Source: Halalkalibacter urbisdiaboli (lineage in GTDB: Bacteria > Bacillota > Bacilli > Bacillales > Bacillaceae_D). Taken from it: a stretch of 64,000 nt of DNA. The position numbers and the translations under genes are program-made. A model generated the notes under the pieces. The model saw only the letters and a list, made by a program, of their open reading frames with translations. It had not been told where the DNA came from and made no database searches. Positions 35,283 to 44,111 of the stretch are shown here, piece after piece (positions within the stretch are counted from its first letter, which is position 1; every line of letters begins with the position of its first letter). The stretch spans positions 62,001 through 126,000 of the forward strand of contig NZ_MVJM01000002.1 of the NCBI RefSeq assembly GCF_002156385.1, written 5' to 3'.

Positions 35283-37835
35283 ATGCGCTATGTTTTATCT
35301 CATGTAAATATCGACTTTGATGGTTTTGCTTCATTATATGCAGCTACCTTGCTATATCCAAAATCTATAATGGTCATGCCAGATACTCAGCACCCTACGG
35401 TGAGACAATACCTCTCGATTTATCGTGATCATTTTACCTATATATCAATAAAGGATATTAATTGGGAGAACGTAGAGGAGCTTATCCTAGTTGATGTTGC
35501 AAATCCTAAACGAGTTGGACTACCTAGCTCGTTACCTGAACATATTCACATATCCGTTTATGATCATCATCCACCTGATGAAAATAATATTAAAGCCAAC
35601 AAACAACAAATTGAGCAAGTTGGAGCAACCATTACGTTACTGCTTGAACAATTAATAAGCCAAGGTTACGCCCCGACAGAAATTGAAGCTACACTGTTTG
35701 GATTAGGCCTATATACCGATACAGGGTCGTTTGCATTCAGCCATACAACATCTCGTGATTTAGAAGTAGCTAGTTTTTTATTAAAGAATGGGATGAACCT
35801 TGAGCTTGTTAATCGCTTTTCCGAACAGCTTCTCCTTAATCAAGAACAGCAAATTCTTCAAAGCCTGCTCCGAAATATAGAAACATTTAAAATGGATGGT
35901 CAAGTCATTGGACTAACACGTTTTGAACAAGTAACGTACTTAGGTGGCCTCGCTTCACTTACGCATAAAGCTATAGATGCTGCAAATGTTGATGGCCTTG
36001 TTTCAATTGTAAAAATGGGTCAACATGTTTACGTTATTGCAAGATCCCAATCTGAACGTGTCAATGTTCGAACACTTATTACACAATTAGGTGGAAATGG
36101 ACATGAGAAGGCCGCGTCCGCAACAATAAAAAAAAGTGAAATCGCACCTGTCTACACTAAAGTCAAAGCTCTTTTACAAACTATGATTCGCTCAGCAATC
36201 ACAGCTCAGCTCTTTATGGTTTCCCCCGTGAAGACCGTTTCAACACAATTAACCATTAATGAGGTTGCTGAAAAAATGTTTCAGTATGGTCATACCGGAT
36301 TCCCTGTTGTTGATGAGCATGAGAAAGTTGTCGGAATCATTTCGCGCCGAGATATTGATAAAGCCTCACATCATCAACTTGGTCATGCACCTGTTAAAGC
36401 TTTTATGACAGAAAAGCCGATTACACTGTCACCCTCTGCAACATTAGAAGAAATTCAGGAAACGATGATTCAATACAATATTGGCCGTGTACCTATTGTT
36501 TCAGAAGAACAGCTCGTTGGTATTATTTCACGTACAGATGTTATTGAGATCCTTCATAATAAAAACCATCGCAACTCTTTAATTAATTCAGCTATAACCG
36601 TACAAAAACATAACGTTAGCGAACACTTAATACAGCAATTAGACAAGAACCTGTTTCATTTACTTAAACAAATTGGACAAGAGGCAGATATAAAAAACGT
36701 TCAAGCGTTCCTAGTTGGAGGTATTGTTAGAGATTTATTACTCGAACGAACAAATGAAGATATCGATCTCGTAATTGAAGGAGATGGGATTGCTTTTGCC
36801 CATCATTTACATCAAAAATATGGCGGAAGTTTAAAGGAACATGATACTTTTGGAACGGCTTCGTGGACGACGAACTCGGGGGAAAAACTTGACATTGTAT
36901 CATGTAGAACCGAATACTACGCGCTTCCAGCATCGCTTCCAACTGTAAAGCTTTCTAACCTGAAGGAGGATTTAGCAAGACGTGACTTTACGATTAATGC
37001 GATGGCGATAAAGCTAAATACAACATCCTTTGGTGTATTAGTTGATCTTTATCAAGGTATGGAGGACTTAGTGAAACGTGAAATTCGAATCCTTCATAAT
37101 TTAAGTTTTATTGAAGATCCTACACGAATTTTTCGAGCAGCTAGATTTGCGGCACGGTTTCGTTATCATTTAGCCGCTCAAACGGAAAAGCTTGCACGTA
37201 GCTCAGTATCCTATTTAAGTAAGCTGTCGATTAACCGAATCATACATGAATTGGAATTAGTCTTCAAAGAATCATCTTTCATTCAAGCCGTGTATATATT
37301 GCAGGAACTAACCGTTTTTGAACATTTGCTAAAAACCAAGACCGAGAACATACAAATTATTCAGCTTGAACAAATCACAACAATACATAAGGCAGTTGAT
37401 TATTTTGATTGGTTTGCTTTTCTAACTAGCCTTATTTTTAAAGAGGATAATTGGAAACAAGAGCTAACAAAATATGCTATAAAATCGACTCATCAAACAT
37501 TTCTTGAGGAACTTGAAAGACTAGTAACGTATTTTAAAGAAACGGAAGCGAAGAACATCACCTTTGGAAGCTTTCATCAAAATATGAAGCAAGTCTCCTA
37601 CCGAGCACTTCTATTTTTTTCGAACTTTACAGAGGCAACGTGCTTTATTCGGAATTATCTTGAGCGAAGAAAAGATGTAAAGCCCTTTTTAAACGGACAT
37701 GACTTAAAACAATTTGGCATTCCACAAGGTCCAATTTATTCAACTTGTTTGCTCGAATTAGAGTGTTTGATGCTAGATGATAAAATTACTTCGTTTGAGG
37801 AAGCAAAAGAATGGGCAATTCAAAAGTACCTGTAG
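35283..37835 (+). CDS. DHH phosphoesterase-CBS-CBS-tRNA nucleotidyltransferase fusion
   Basis: An 850-residue multidomain protein. N-terminal DHH phosphoesterase (VLSHVNIDFDGFASLYAATL, then VYDHHPPDENN, residues 1-150), DHHA1-type domain (LITQLGGNGHEKAASATIK, about 265-285), two CBS domains (about 310-430) and a class II poly(A) polymerase/CCA-adding head (FLVGGIVRDLLLERTNEDID, then LARRDFTINAMAIKL, about 465-590) with its RNA-binding body to the end. In bacteria with this fusion, tRNA 3'-end CCA synthesis is often split between CC- and A-adding enzymes, as reported for B. halodurans. Which activity this one has, and what the DHH part cleaves, cannot be told from sequence. Confidence 0.88.
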   Translation: MRYVLSHVNIDFDGFASLYAATLLYPKSIMVMPDTQHPTVRQYLSIYRDHFTYISIKDINWENVEELILVDVANPKRVGLPSSLPEHIHISVYDHHPPDENNIKANKQQIEQVGATITLLLEQLISQGYAPTEIEATLFGLGLYTDTGSFAFSHTTSRDLEVASFLLKNGMNLELVNRFSEQLLLNQEQQILQSLLRNIETFKMDGQVIGLTRFEQVTYLGGLASLTHKAIDAANVDGLVSIVKMGQHVYVIARSQSERVNVRTLITQLGGNGHEKAASATIKKSEIAPVYTKVKALLQTMIRSAITAQLFMVSPVKTVSTQLTINEVAEKMFQYGHTGFPVVDEHEKVVGIISRRDIDKASHHQLGHAPVKAFMTEKPITLSPSATLEEIQETMIQYNIGRVPIVSEEQLVGIISRTDVIEILHNKNHRNSLINSAITVQKHNVSEHLIQQLDKNLFHLLKQIGQEADIKNVQAFLVGGIVRDLLLERTNEDIDLVIEGDGIAFAHHLHQKYGGSLKEHDTFGTASWTTNSGEKLDIVSCRTEYYALPASLPTVKLSNLKEDLARRDFTINAMAIKLNTTSFGVLVDLYQGMEDLVKREIRILHNLSFIEDPTRIFRAARFAARFRYHLAAQTEKLARSSVSYLSKLSINRIIHELELVFKESSFIQAVYILQELTVFEHLLKTKTENIQIIQLEQITTIHKAVDYFDWFAFLTSLIFKEDNWKQELTKYAIKSTHQTFLEELERLVTYFKETEAKNITFGSFHQNMKQVSYRALLFFSNFTEATCFIRNYLERRKDVKPFLNGHDLKQFGIPQGPIYSTCLLELECLMLDDKITSFEEAKEWAIQKYL

Positions 37836-37924
37836 CATCCTCCTTCCTATTACCATTTTTACTAACATGATTCCGCTAGGTCATGGGATACTAAGAACCA
37901 AGAAAAAAGCGTCGGACAATAACG

Positions 37925-38062
37925 AGAGCATTGAAGCAATGTGCGGAGCCGTTGCCATCTTTTTAAAAGCCTGCTATGAGTGGGTTTCTCATAGCAGGCG
38001 AGCAACGTGCGGAGCCATTGCTGCTTCCTAGCGTGACTTTCAAGGGGTTTTTCAGTGCCCTC
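37925..38062 (-). repeat. Structured intergenic repeat, copy B (subfamily 2)
   Basis: On the minus strand: GAGGGCACTGAAAAACCCC, AAAGTCACGCTAGGAAGCAG (identical to copy A), both GCTCCGCAC core boxes and a perfect internal hairpin GCCTGCTATGAG / CTCATAGCAGGC around GAAACCCA. The terminal hairpin side is missing or diverged. It occupies most of the 328-bp gap after the nucleotidyltransferase fusion. Confidence 0.85.
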
Positions 38063-38124
38063 ACAATAATAGTCTTTTTCTCCTTTAACTATTCAAATTT
38101 TTTCTCAGCAATTGTCGGTTTTTC

Positions 38125-38133
38125 TGTTATAAT
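38125..38133 (+). promoter_or_regulatory. Extended -10 promoter of the LCP gene
   Basis: TGTTATAAT is a perfect extended -10 (TGnTATAAT) about 30 bp before the start codon; no strong -35 is seen at 17 bp. Confidence 0.5.
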
Positions 38134-38163
38134 ATAGGGTGTTATGTAGAAGGAGGAAGGAAA

Positions 38164-39207
38164 TTGGATACCCGAATGAACCGTAAACGAAAACAATCAA
38201 AAGCACCTAAGAAAAAGAGACGTAAGCTTTTTCTTATGTTTTTAGCTACATTCTCTGTGCTTTTTCTCGTATCAGCAACGTATGCAATGATCCAATACGA
38301 AACCGGTCGTTCCACTGCTGATAACCAAATTTCAAATGAAATTGTAGAATCAACCAATTTAAATAGTGATAACGAATTTATTGCTAATGAACCCGAAAAT
38401 AATGAACCGATAAATGTTCTATTTATCGGAGTTGATACAGATGAAGGCCAAAAAGCAAGAACGGATACAATCATGATTGCACAGTATGATCCGAACCAAG
38501 GTGATGCCAAAATTGCTTCGATTATGCGTGATACCTATGTTGAAATCCCTGGTTATTCTAATAATAAAATAAATGCATCTTTCTTTTTGGGTGGTCCGGA
38601 GCTTCTCCGTCAAACAATCGAAGAGAACTTTGATATGGATATTCATTACTATGCAATGGTTAATTTCGACGGATTTGTTAAAGTAGTTGATACGATTGCT
38701 CCTGATGGCCTTGCAATTGATATAAAAAAACGAATGTATTACCAAGATAATGCTGCAGATATGTTAATTGACTTCAAACCTGGGCTACAAGCGTTAGATG
38801 GTAAAGAGGCTCTTAAATATGTACGCTTTCGAAACGATGGTTATAATGATTATGGCCGTGTAGAACGTCAGCAGGAAGTACTGACATTATTAAAAGACGA
38901 ATTATTAACTGTTTCCGGCATTGCAAGGGTTCCTCGTTTAATTGGATCGGTCGAGCCTTACATTGATACAAATATAAAGACAAGTAAAATGCTAAGTATA
39001 GGAAGAGATTTTATTTTAAATCCGGTTAAAGAGGTTGAAACCTTACGAATTCCGGTAGATGGTGGGTTTACCGAAAGACGATACAGTGTTGGAGACGTTT
39101 TGGAATTGGATTTCGAAAAAAACCGCGAAGCCCTACACAGCTTTTTTAGTTCGTCAAACCAATCAGTAGCTACCGAGCAACCGAGCGATCTAGAAGAGGA
39201 CTCATGA
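38164..39207 (+). CDS. LytR-CpsA-Psr family wall polymer ligase
   Basis: A 347-residue LCP-family phosphotransferase that attaches teichoic acid-like polymers to peptidoglycan outside the membrane. A basic N-terminus (KRKQSKAPKKKRR) and one helix (LFLMFLATFSVLFLVSATYAM) precede the LCP domain: NEPINVLFIGVDTDEGQKAR, RTDTIMIAQYDP, SIMRDTYVEIPGY, KYVRFRNDGYNDYGRVERQQ (the Arg residues bind the polyprenyl phosphate). TTG start with SD AGGAGG 7 nt upstream. B. subtilis has several paralogues (TagT/U/V), so no symbol is given. Confidence 0.92.
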   Translation: MDTRMNRKRKQSKAPKKKRRKLFLMFLATFSVLFLVSATYAMIQYETGRSTADNQISNEIVESTNLNSDNEFIANEPENNEPINVLFIGVDTDEGQKARTDTIMIAQYDPNQGDAKIASIMRDTYVEIPGYSNNKINASFFLGGPELLRQTIEENFDMDIHYYAMVNFDGFVKVVDTIAPDGLAIDIKKRMYYQDNAADMLIDFKPGLQALDGKEALKYVRFRNDGYNDYGRVERQQEVLTLLKDELLTVSGIARVPRLIGSVEPYIDTNIKTSKMLSIGRDFILNPVKEVETLRIPVDGGFTERRYSVGDVLELDFEKNREALHSFFSSSNQSVATEQPSDLEEDS

Positions 39208-39273
39208 ACCTTTGCAAAAGTTTTGAAATAGGAACGTAGCCTGATACTAATGTTAAAGAACGCGTTGTCTCTG

Positions 39274-39414
39274 CGTGCACAGCAATGGCTTCGTCCGCTA
39301 CGCGCCTTACGATGAGAACCCCACTCATCGTAAGGCTTTTAAAAGATGTAGCGACTACGCTCATTGCATAAAGGCTGTGCCAAAAGGTTAAAAAACAACT
39401 TTTTGGCACAGCCT
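39274..39414 (+). repeat. Structured intergenic repeat, copy G (subfamily 1, full length)
   Basis: Nearly identical to copy F. Internal hairpin GCCTTACGATGAG (39304-39316) / CTCATCGTAAGGC (39324-39336); terminal hairpin AGGCTGTGCCAAAAGGTT (39372-39389) / AACTTTTTGGCACAGCCT (39397-39414, one G-T wobble). It lies between the convergent LCP and fabF genes and presumably terminates both. Confidence 0.85.
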
Positions 39415-39430
39415 CTTCTTTGTTTATATA

Positions 39431-40669
39431 TTAGCTAAACTGTTTGAATACTAATGTTGCATTATGACCGCCAAAGCCGAGTGAATTACTCATTGCAGCA
39501 CGAACCTGCTGCTTTCTTGCTTCATTTGGTACATAATCTAAATCACAATCTGGATCTGGCGTTTCATAATTAATGGTTGGAGGAATGATACTATCCACGA
39601 TCGCTTTAACTGAGAAAATCGCTTCTACTGCTCCGGCAGCACCTAGTAAATGACCCGTCATTGATTTTGTTGAACTAACCGCTAGCTTATATGCATGGTC
39701 TCCAAAAACAGTCTTAGCTGCCATTGTTTCAAACTTATCGTTATAAGGTGTACTTGTACCATGAGCATTTAAGTAATCGATGTCCTCAGGTTTAAGACCA
39801 GCATCTTCAATTGCCTGACGCATTGCCCGTGCACCACCTTCACCTTCTGGCGCAGGCGCAGTAACATGGTGCGCATCTCCAGTTGCACCGTATCCTACGA
39901 TTTCGGCATAAATCTTTGCACCACGTTTTTGAGCTGATTCAAGGCTTTCTAAAATAAGAATACCTGCACCCTCACCCATTATAAATCCATCCCGATTTGC
40001 ATCAAAAGGTCGAGAAGCAGTTGACGGATCCTCACTCAAAGTGACTGCCTTTGCTGAGCAAAAACCTGCAACAGCCATATTCGTGATTGGGGCTTCAGCA
40101 CCACCAGTAATCATTACATCTGCATCGCCTCGTTGAATGACCTTAAACGCATCACCTATTGAGTTCGTCCCAGAAGCACATGCTGTAACAGAACAAGAAT
40201 TGATCCCTTTTGCTCCTGTCATAATTGATACTTGTCCTGAAGCCATATCTGGAATTAACATTGGAACAAAGAACGGGCTTACACGACGATGTCCTTTTTC
40301 TAAAAAGTTATGAAATTGCTGCTCATACGTCTCCATACCACCAATTCCAGACCCAATCCATACACCAATACGTGGAGCAATCTCCTCGGTAATTTCTAAA
40401 TTTGCATCTTTTATAGCCATTAGAGCAGAAGCCACAGCAAATTGAGTAAAACGGTCCATTTTACGTGCTTCTTTTTTATCCATAAACTGTCCTGGATCGA
40501 AGTCATGAATTTCAGCTGAAACCTTCATTGGAAAATTTTCAGCTGGTACTCGTTTTAATAAACCAACTCCTGATTTTCCTGCAATCGCATTTTCCCAAGT
40601 TGTAGCAACATCAAGTCCTAATGGTGTTACCATTCCAAGTCCTGTTACGACGACACGTCTTTTTTCCAT
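39431..40669 (-). CDS. fabF: Beta-ketoacyl-ACP synthase II
   Basis: A 412-residue condensing enzyme that elongates acyl-ACP with malonyl-ACP. Active-site Cys in [16 protein letters not shown] (about residue 165), His pair in [13 protein letters not shown] and [20 protein letters not shown], and the C-terminal [14 protein letters not shown]. Length is that of B. subtilis FabF (413). It follows fabH by 44 bp with SD AAAGGAGAG, so the two form an operon under the FapR-controlled promoter upstream of fabH. Ends at repeat copy G. Confidence 0.97.
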   Translation of the reverse strand: MEKRRVVVTGLGMVTPLGLDVATTWENAIAGKSGVGLLKRVPAENFPMKVSAEIHDFDPGQFMDKKEARKMDRFTQFAVASALMAIKDANLEITEEIAPRIGVWIGSGIGGMETYEQQFHNFLEKGHRRVSPFFVPMLIPDMASGQVSIMTGAKGINSCSVTACASGTNSIGDAFKVIQRGDADVMITGGAEAPITNMAVAGFCSAKAVTLSEDPSTASRPFDANRDGFIMGEGAGILILESLESAQKRGAKIYAEIVGYGATGDAHHVTAPAPEGEGGARAMRQAIEDAGLKPEDIDYLNAHGTSTPYNDKFETMAAKTVFGDHAYKLAVSSTKSMTGHLLGAAGAVEAIFSVKAIVDSIIPPTINYETPDPDCDLDYVPNEARKQQVRAAMSNSLGFGGHNATLVFKQFS

Positions 40670-40713
40670 GAATGCTCTCTCCTTTTCAATAGTGCTATCT
40701 CAATTCTGTTTAA

Positions 40714-41652
40714 TTATCGTCCCCAGACCATGGCGACCGACCCCCACACTAAGCCAGCTCCAAATCCGACTAAAACGAGGACGTCACCATCTTTAATTTT
40801 TCCGGCATGTATTTCATCAACCATGGCCATTGGAATCGAAGCTGATGACGTATTCCCATATTTATGAACAGTTTTTGACATCTTTTCAATCGGTAAATCA
40901 AGGCGCTCACGAGCTGCCTCCATAATCCGAATGTTCGCTTGGTGTGGAACAAGAAAGTCAACATCCTCCTTCATTAAGCCAGCTTTTTCTAACACACGTA
41001 ATGAAGAATCGCCCATTTGCCTAACAGCAAACTTAAACACTTCACGACCATTCATCTCAAGGTAAGGACCCTTTTGATTAATATGCATTGCTCCGGCCCC
41101 ATCAGCCCCTAACTCAAAAGCAAGAATTCCCTTACCTTCCGAGACAGGACCAAGTACAGCAGCTCCGGCTCCATCCCCAAAAAGTACTGCTGTATTTCGA
41201 TCATTCATGTCTGTTACTTTCGATAATTTCTCGACACCAATAACCAATACATATTTATATGCGCCCGTTTCAATAAATTGTTGAGCTGTTGCCATTCCAT
41301 AAATAAACCCAGCGCAGGCTGCGCTAATATCCATTGCCGCGGCCTTCTTTGCTCCAAGCCTTTCCTGAATTAGTGTAGATACCGTAGGAAAAGGCATATC
41401 TGGTGTGACGGTAGCAACTAAAATTAAATCAAGTTCCTCAGCTGAGACTTCCGCATGTTCCAATGCCTGTTTTGCTGACTCGTAAGCCATATCTGAGCTC
41501 TCGATATCATCAGAGGCAAAGCGTCTCTCCTCTATTCCTGTTCTTGTTCGAATCCATTCATCAGACGTATCTATTCTTTTTTCAAAATCAATGTTTGTCA
41601 CGACCTGGTCAGCAATATAGCTTCCCATACCGTATATTCCCGCTTTCGTCAT
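40714..41652 (-). CDS. fabH: Beta-ketoacyl-ACP synthase III
   Basis: A 312-residue initiation condensing enzyme joining acyl-CoA and malonyl-ACP. It has Cys in [20 protein letters not shown] (about residue 112), His in [15 protein letters not shown], and Asn in [14 protein letters not shown], the full catalytic triad. The frame opens earlier at 41676, but SD AAAGGGG is 7 nt from the ATG at 41652, which gives the usual N-terminus. The position corresponds to fabHA of B. subtilis, upstream of fabF. Transcription should be repressed by FapR (site at 41699-41715). Confidence 0.97.
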   Translation of the reverse strand: MTKAGIYGMGSYIADQVVTNIDFEKRIDTSDEWIRTRTGIEERRFASDDIESSDMAYESAKQALEHAEVSAEELDLILVATVTPDMPFPTVSTLIQERLGAKKAAAMDISAACAGFIYGMATAQQFIETGAYKYVLVIGVEKLSKVTDMNDRNTAVLFGDGAGAAVLGPVSEGKGILAFELGADGAGAMHINQKGPYLEMNGREVFKFAVRQMGDSSLRVLEKAGLMKEDVDFLVPHQANIRIMEAARERLDLPIEKMSKTVHKYGNTSSASIPMAMVDEIHAGKIKDGDVLVLVGFGAGLVWGSVAMVWGR

Positions 41653-41698
41653 GTGTTTTCCCCTTTCACTCTCCACTAGAGTTATTTACGGGTTATTC

Positions 41699-41743
41699 TT
41701 AGTACCTGATACTAATTTTATAATAGTTTGCCTTTTCTGTCTA
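41699..41743 (-). promoter_or_regulatory. fabH promoter with FapR operator
   Basis: TTAGTACCTGATACTAA (41699-41715) is the known FapR inverted-repeat operator. On the minus strand it directly follows -10 TAAAAT (41715-41720), with -35 TAGACA (41738-41743) 17 bp upstream. Bound FapR would block the start region; malonyl-CoA would relieve it, as in B. subtilis. Confidence 0.9.
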
Positions 41744-41835
41744 GATGATAAACAGAATCAGGCAAGTGCCTCCACACCTATGTGATTCTTACACCATAAA
41801 CTAAAGAGAACCTATATTAAAGGAGGTATAAAAAG

Positions 41836-42177
41836 ATGTCCGAAGAGAAACAGCAACAGCCACAACCCGATTTTTTTACCGATCTTATGTTTGGTTCCCA
41901 GGCTCGGCAAAGAGCAGTGTCCGATTCCGGGCAAGGACAAACCGAACCATCATCCAGACCTGACGAGGTAGCATCAACGACCGGGGAAAAACCGAATGAG
42001 ACAGAACAAACCCAAGTCATTCCAGACAAACAAGTAGAACAGCTATTAATGCTTGTTCAAACGCTTGGCCCAACGATTGAAAAGCTTGCCCCATTAGCCG
42101 GTGTCATCCAAACCTTTTTCAAAAATTTCAGTAAAAAGGGGGAAACTGAAACGAAAAAAGGAGCCAATAAATCATGA
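41836..42177 (+). CDS. Hypothetical acidic/polar protein, 113 residues
   Basis: Begins MSEEKQQQPQPDFFTDLMFG, followed by a disordered Ser/Gln/Glu/Pro-rich segment (about residues 20-65). A more ordered C-terminal part (VEQLLMLVQTLGPTIEKLA, VIQTFFKNFSKKG) is probably amphipathic helix. SD AAAGGAGG stands well before the ATG. Its stop codon lies inside a perfect palindrome. Not recognised; similar short proteins with a low-complexity head occur in Bacillus, but I cannot name the family. Confidence 0.75.
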   Translation: MSEEKQQQPQPDFFTDLMFGSQARQRAVSDSGQGQTEPSSRPDEVASTTGEKPNETEQTQVIPDKQVEQLLMLVQTLGPTIEKLAPLAGVIQTFFKNFSKKGETETKKGANKS

Positions 42178-42186
42178 TTTATTGGC
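42163..42186. terminator. Perfect palindrome overlapping a stop codon
   Basis: GCCAATAAATCA and its exact complement abut to make a 24-bp palindrome that contains the TGA of the plus-strand gene (42175-42177). On the minus strand TCCTTTTTTC follows, so it terminates the minus-strand gene at 42211; in the plus direction the T-tract is poor. Confidence 0.7.
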
Positions 42187-42210
42187 TTCCCTGTTCCTAC
42201 CATTACAGCA

Positions 42211-42537
42211 TTACTGATTTTCCTTTTGGCCAAGCTCTTCCATTAAATCAAAAAAGAGTTTGTCCATTTCATTCAGTAGTTCTTGTTCTTCATCTGTATT
42301 TGGCTTCATCTGCTTCGTTTGTTCATAGGTAGAAAGAAAGCCTTCAATATCACCTGTCCGAATTTGAGCAATACTATAATAAACAAAAAGACGAATTTGA
42401 TTCGCTCCACTTTGCTTCATTAATGTTACAAAGGGGGATAGCTTTTCAATAGCTTCATGATCTTTCTTCTGCTTCACTAGCTGAAATCCTTCTTTCATTT
42501 CTAGTGCAAATGCTTTTAATTTTTCCTGTTTGCTCAT
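42211..42537 (-). CDS. Hypothetical helical protein, 108 residues
   Basis: Starts MSKQEKLKAFALEMKEGFQL and ends DLMEELGQKENQ. The pattern of helices (FQLVKQKKDHEAIEKLSPFV, LFVYYSIAQIRTGDIEGFLS) resembles tetratricopeptide-like packing, soluble. An ATG-proximal SD (AGAGGAGAG) supports 42537 over the frame start at 42558. It lies downstream of comZ, beyond a terminator. The B. subtilis gene at this place (yjzB) is shorter, and I cannot claim homology. Confidence 0.75.
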   Translation of the reverse strand: MSKQEKLKAFALEMKEGFQLVKQKKDHEAIEKLSPFVTLMKQSGANQIRLFVYYSIAQIRTGDIEGFLSTYEQTKQMKPNTDEEQELLNEMDKLFFDLMEELGQKENQ

Positions 42538-42604
42538 GCCTACTCGCTCTCCTCTCATGTACTCCTTTGGCTAGAGGTGATTTACAATATAATATTCATA
42601 GTAG

Positions 42605-42641
42605 AAAAAAGACTCAGTCCGGTCAATCCGGCGAGTCTTTT
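42605..42641. terminator. Terminator downstream of comZ
   Basis: AAAAGACTC pairs with GAGTCTTTT with an inner CCGG/CCGG stem; A- and T-rich ends allow action in both directions. Confidence 0.85.
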
Positions 42642-42648
42642 CGATTGT

Positions 42649-42837
42649 TTATTCCTTTGAGGTTACCTCTTGTTTTCCAAGCTCATAGGCTTCAGACATC
42701 ACGTTTAACAACAACTCTAGCATCGGCTGCAAATCTTCCATGTTAAGTTCAATTCCCTTATCGTCAAGAAATTTCTTCCCTTCCGGTAAATGCTTCATTG
42801 CAATCTGCATAAATTTCATATTCATCTCTGGATTCAT
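42649..42837 (-). CDS. comZ: ComZ, competence regulator
   Basis: A 62-residue protein matching B. subtilis ComZ (LQIAMKYLPEAK type N-terminus): here MKFMQIAMKHLPEGKKFLDD, then IELNMEDLQPMLELLLNVMS and EAYELGKQ. In B. subtilis ComZ lowers expression of the comG operon and is cotranscribed with med. SD AGAGGTGA precedes the ATG. It follows med by 72 bp on the same strand, the conserved arrangement, and is ended by a terminator. Confidence 0.92.
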   Translation of the reverse strand: MNPEMNMKFMQIAMKHLPEGKKFLDDKGIELNMEDLQPMLELLLNVMSEAYELGKQEVTSKE

Positions 42838-42909
42838 TGTAAATCACCTCTTGTCATATCTCTCTCAATAAAGATACTATGTCCGAAGTTTGAACGCAAG
42901 TAAAGGCAT

Positions 42910-43872
42910 TTATTCCTTAGGCAGTTCCCCTGTTTCAATATAGTAAAGCACAGCATCTTCAATTTCATGTTTTATCGGTTCAGGAACTTTTGAACTAAAC
43001 GTCCCAAGCGATATTACACCATCTTGGAAATCATAGATTTGGTTTCCGGCCTCAAGTTTCCCCTCTAAATATTGTTCAGCTACGAGTTCATAAAGATGAT
43101 CAACATGTTGTACTGTACTTGTTAACACGGTCTTCTCTCCTAAATCAGATTGGTTTCCAACATATCCAATCGCATAGAGACCGTCATTTTTTGCTTCTTC
43201 AATTATTTTGATCGTATAACCATCACCCGTCGGATAAAAAACATCCACATCATCCGCTTTCATCTTTTTAAAAAGTCCTAAAGCCTTTTCTACATTCGAC
43301 CATTCATTGACGTAATCAATGTGAACGTTAGAGTCGGCATTTCCATATGCAGCACCCTCTTGAAAACCCTTTACTTCAGGCTGCCAGGAATAAGCTGCAA
43401 TTACACCTATTTCTCCACTATTACTCATCTTTGCTGCAACCATCCCCGCAAAGAACCCCATTGCATAGCTTGAAAAATGTATACTTGTAACGTTGTTTCC
43501 GGTGACGTCACCATTAAAGCTAACAAAATGAATATCTGGATATTCATCTGCTATTTCCGAAAAAAAGTCAGCAAAAATCCGACCATGTCCAAATATAAGT
43601 GAAATGTTATCTTCAGAGAATTCCTTCACAGCTCTCTTTACTTGATCTAATGTATCGACATCTTCTTTAAAAAACACATCCACACCTAAATTACTATGTA
43701 TATTTAGTAAGCCTTGATAGCCTTTACTATTCCAGCCCCGGTCATCTATCGTCTCTTCTAATAAAAGACCGACACCTGTAACAGTAGAAGGTGTAGTTGT
43801 CATCACTGGTTTACATCCTGCAACAAACATTACCATAAGCAGCAAGATAACTTGTATTCGATGAATCTGCAT
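42910..43872 (-). CDS. med: Med, positive regulator of comK (BMP-family lipoprotein)
   Basis: A 320-residue lipoprotein of the basic membrane protein (BMP/PnrA-like) receptor family. Signal with lipobox FVAGC (VILLLMVMFVAGCKPVMT); the ligand-binding body has ETIDDRGWNSKGYQGL, IHFSSYAMGFFAGMVAAKMS, GEIGVIAAYSWQPEVKGFQE and YAIGYVGNQSDLGEKTVLTS. Adjacent comZ identifies it as Med, whose loss lowers comK expression in B. subtilis. The frame starts earlier (43893), but SD AGGGAGAG points to the ATG at 43872. Divergent from prfC. Confidence 0.9.
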   Translation of the reverse strand: MQIHRIQVILLLMVMFVAGCKPVMTTTPSTVTGVGLLLEETIDDRGWNSKGYQGLLNIHSNLGVDVFFKEDVDTLDQVKRAVKEFSEDNISLIFGHGRIFADFFSEIADEYPDIHFVSFNGDVTGNNVTSIHFSSYAMGFFAGMVAAKMSNSGEIGVIAAYSWQPEVKGFQEGAAYGNADSNVHIDYVNEWSNVEKALGLFKKMKADDVDVFYPTGDGYTIKIIEEAKNDGLYAIGYVGNQSDLGEKTVLTSTVQHVDHLYELVAEQYLEGKLEAGNQIYDFQDGVISLGTFSSKVPEPIKHEIEDAVLYYIETGELPKE

Positions 43873-44066
43873 GTTGACACTCTCCCTATTCATTCCATCC
43901 TTCTAGTATATCGTATAAATGGCTATTTTTCTTGATTTTTAATGTCCTACTATTCGTTATATCTATTCTAAACTCCTTGTTCCTTGAACAAAATAATGAT
44001 TTTGTTACCAATTTTTAATCTTTCCTTTCATGAATCAAAAGGAAAAGATGATCCTAACTTATAACC

Positions 44067-44076
44067 TTGTTATAAT
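44067..44076 (+). promoter_or_regulatory. Extended -10 promoter of prfC
   Basis: TTGTTATAAT contains TGnTATAAT about 35 bp before the start codon; the -35 region is weak. Confidence 0.5.
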
Positions 44077-44111
44077 GAGTTGTACTCTATTTGTAGAAAC
44101 GAGGAACAAGA

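Noticed and set aside
37777-38031. 84-codon plus-strand frame covering the nucleotidyltransferase end and repeat copy B
   Set aside because: No SD, overlaps the C-terminus of a real gene and then repeat sequence.
39232-39251. AGCCTGATACTAA after the LCP gene, sharing the right half of the FapR operator
   Set aside because: Only one half-site matches, it lies downstream of a gene rather than at a promoter, and no fatty acid gene reads from it.
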